Shown in pieces: positions 5,858 through 5,922 of a stretch of 5,922 nt of DNA. The DNA is from Actinomycetes bacterium (lineage in GTDB: Bacteria > Actinomycetota > Thermoleophilia > BMS3ABIN01). The notes beneath the pieces were generated by a model, which ran no database searches, was not told where the DNA came from, and saw only the letters and a list, made by a program, of their open reading frames with translations. A program made the position numbers and the translations under genes. Position 1 is the first letter of the stretch. Each line of letters opens with the position of its first letter. The stretch covers positions 1 through 5,922 of the forward strand of contig JAJYLK010000079.1 of NCBI GenBank assembly GCA_021787775.1. Direction: 5' to 3'.

Positions 5858-5922
5858 AGAAAAATAACAGGGTGGAATCTCACACGACTGGCGCGGCGAT
5901 GAATCTCCAACCGGATCCGGAT

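Noticed and set aside
5716..5910. 64-codon minus-strand ORF upstream of the DUF7144-like gene
   Set aside because: It has no Shine-Dalgarno at its ATG, no recognisable domain and non-coding-like composition; the strong AGGAGGTGA lies in its middle.

Overview
This is a GC-rich chromosomal window with six recognisable protein genes and no mobile element, tRNA, rRNA or CRISPR array that I can see. High GC, a SHOCT-tailed small membrane protein, a DUF7144-like four-helix protein, a GAP/LysE-type exporter and a large membrane protein of a type I know mainly from Actinobacteria together suggest an actinobacterium, possibly a deep-branching or anaerobic one. The lineage is inferred from family resemblance only.

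Layout. Positions 1-769 (+) hold the C-terminal ~255 residues of formate--tetrahydrofolate ligase (fhs); the N-terminal half lies left of the window. It converges with an 87-residue SHOCT-domain membrane protein (916-1179, -). Two hairpins, 866-889 and 901-932, lie at this convergent junction, and the second overlaps the SHOCT stop codon. Positions 1180-1404 are non-coding and carry a nested inverted/direct repeat just upstream of the SHOCT gene. A complete SulP-family anion transporter with a C-terminal STAS domain follows (1405-3138, -). It is divergent, across about 130 bp, from a GAP/LysE-like exporter (3268-3939, +). That gene ends 21 bp from the end of a polytopic membrane protein on the other strand (3961-5034, -). 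The membrane protein's coding sense clearly continues upstream of 5034 without any in-frame ATG, GTG or TTG. One base too many in an A4 run near 5169-5172 would explain this and would restore a start at 5185. Upstream on the same strand is a DUF7144-like protein (5287-5700, -) with a strong ribosome binding site. A tiny Arg-rich ORF (5678-5791, -) preceded by a near-perfect Shine-Dalgarno overlaps its start.

Function. Apart from fhs (one-carbon/folate metabolism), everything is membrane-bound: one anion transporter, one probable exporter and three small or uncharacterised membrane proteins. The 5700-3961 minus-strand genes may form a transcription unit. I see no shared pathway between the genes and no convincing novel multi-gene system. 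The points most worth checking are the apparent frameshift at the 5' end of the large membrane protein gene, the upstream ORF before the DUF7144 gene, and the tandem hairpins after fhs.
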